A DNA stretch of 64,000 nt, taken from NCBI GenBank assembly GCA_002346745.1, contig DEAL01000021.1, positions 1 to 64,000 on the forward strand, read 5' to 3'. The DNA is from Candidatus Neomicrothrix sp. UBA2983. GTDB taxonomy: Bacteria > Actinomycetota > Acidimicrobiia > Acidimicrobiales > MedAcidi-G1. The notes below the pieces were generated by a model. It did no database searches. It saw only the letters and a program-made list of their open reading frames with translations, and was not told where the DNA came from. Each line of letters starts with the position of its first letter. Within the stretch, counting starts at the first letter, position 1. The position numbers were made by a program, and so were the translations under genes. Below, piece by piece: positions 63,341-64,000 of the stretch.

Positions 63341-63628
63341 ATGAGTTTCCTTCCCATCCTCCTGATGTTCGCGTTGTTGTACTTCGTGATGATCCGACCA
63401 CAGCAGAAGCGGGCCCGCGAGCACCGTGAACTGGTCGCCTCGGTCAGCGCCGGCGACGAGGTGGTGACCTCCGCCGGCATCTTCGGCGTGGTGTCCGAGG
63501 TCGAGGGCGACGTGGTCTGGCTGGAGGTGGCCAAGGACCTCGAGTTGAAGGTCGTCAAGGGCACGGTGGAGCGCCGCTTCACCGAGCCCGGGCCGGTCGA
63601 GGAGTTCGAGGACCCCATCGAGGACTGA
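63341..63628 (+). CDS. yajC: preprotein translocase accessory subunit YajC
   Basis: The 95-residue protein has one N-terminal helix (LPILLMFALLYFVMI) followed by RPQQKRAREHRELVASVSAG and DEVVTSAGIFGVVSEV, typical of YajC. It binds SecDF-SecYEG in the membrane. The secD gene follows after 30 bases. Confidence 0.94.
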   Translation: MSFLPILLMFALLYFVMIRPQQKRAREHRELVASVSAGDEVVTSAGIFGVVSEVEGDVVWLEVAKDLELKVVKGTVERRFTEPGPVEEFEDPIED

Positions 63629-63658
63629 CGCCCCGCGTCCCTGCCTCCTCCGACACCC

Positions 63659-64000
63659 GTGTTCCGCCGCCAGGTCGTCCTGCTCACCACGATCCTCGTG
63701 GTGTCGGTGGCCGCCATGGTCCTGACCCTCTTGTGGGGGAACCGACCCCTCCTCGGCCTCGACCTCCAGGGTGGCGTCTCGGTCCGGCTGACGGCCACCG
63801 AGCCGGCCACCGAGGAGATGCTCGACCAGTCCGTCGAGATCATCCGCAACCGGGTCGATGCCCTCGGCGTCGCCGAGCCCGAGATCTCCCGCACCCAGGA
63901 CGGGGTGATGGTGGCGCTGCCCGGCGTCGACGACCAGGAGCGGGCCCTCGAACTGGTGGGGACCACCGCGGAGCTCCGGTTCCGGCCGGTCTGCGAGGTG
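63659..64000 (+). CDS. secD: protein translocase subunit SecD, 3' end beyond the window
   Basis: GTG 63659 opens a frame that stays open to base 64000 (114 codons). The product begins with a membrane helix (VVLLTTILVVSVAAMVLTLL) and continues with LLGLDLQGGVSVRLTATEPA and VEIIRNRVDALGVAEPEISR, the conserved SecD periplasmic start. SecD with SecF uses the proton gradient to pull exported proteins out of the SecY channel. Confidence 0.92.
   Translation, partial: MFRRQVVLLTTILVVSVAAMVLTLLWGNRPLLGLDLQGGVSVRLTATEPATEEMLDQSVEIIRNRVDALGVAEPEISRTQDGVMVALPGVDDQERALELVGTTAELRFRPVCEV

Overview
The window is high-GC, actinobacterial-type DNA that is almost entirely coding: 58 protein genes and no gap longer than about 210 bases. 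Gene content and order point to an actinobacterium outside Mycobacteriales, probably of the Acidimicrobiia type. The signs are coenzyme F420 genes beside mannose genes, a pgsA-patA-pimA run, a DUF5719 gene after a giant GT2, and leaderless starts. The taxon is inferred, not proven. No rRNA, tRNA, CRISPR array, insertion sequence or phage gene was seen.

Region 1 (1-18.5 kb) is a surface-polysaccharide cluster with visibly lower GC than the rest. It holds a SpoIID-like fragment, homologues of WbpA, WbpB, WbpE and WbpD (WlbB) that would make a UDP-2,3-diacetamido-2,3-dideoxy-uronic acid, and an unusual glutaminase/N-acetyl-sugar amidotransferase fusion. It also has several glycosyltransferases, a methyltransferase, a Wzx-like flippase, a GT-C-like membrane protein and a Wzm/Wzt ABC exporter.

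Region 2 (18.5-22 kb) holds a biotin-dependent acyl-CoA carboxylase alpha subunit divergent from birA across an 18-bp gap, and a PabC-like class IV aminotransferase.

Region 3 (22-49.7 kb) is a cell-envelope and mannose locus: an LCP ligase, three GT4 enzymes, a sugar-nucleotide pyrophosphorylase, an epimerase, fbiA/fbiB (F420), gmd and an Rmd-like reductase (GDP-D-rhamnose), a giant GT2, DUF5719, a membrane thioredoxin, ftsH, a CPBP protease, a PTPS-related membrane protein, a GtrA-GT2 fusion, manB, a Trm112-like gene, manA and ahcY. It resembles the Mycobacterium tuberculosis Rv3248c-Rv3267 neighbourhood.

Region 4 (49.7-64 kb) holds udk, a ComF-like gene and a membrane protein, then pgsA-patA-pimA (phosphatidylinositol mannoside), an inactive M48-like protein, a DUF3048 lipoprotein, pdxS-pdxT, yebC, ruvC-ruvA-ruvB, queA-tgt, yajC and the start of secD. 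This order resembles M. tuberculosis Rv2594c-Rv2612c plus the adjoining sec genes.

Functionally, ManA, ManB and the pyrophosphorylase can supply GDP-mannose. That would feed PimA and the Gmd/Rmd branch, while the glycosyltransferases, transporters and LCP protein assemble and attach envelope glycans. Nineteen gene starts are preceded at 6-9 nt by a TANNNT-type -10 box (18 exact, one 5/6), which indicates widespread leaderless transcription. Other points of interest are a tRNA-guanine transglycosylase that has lost its three zinc cysteines, a tiny bridging ORF between queA and tgt, and TAG stop codons reused as the first half of the next gene's -10 box.
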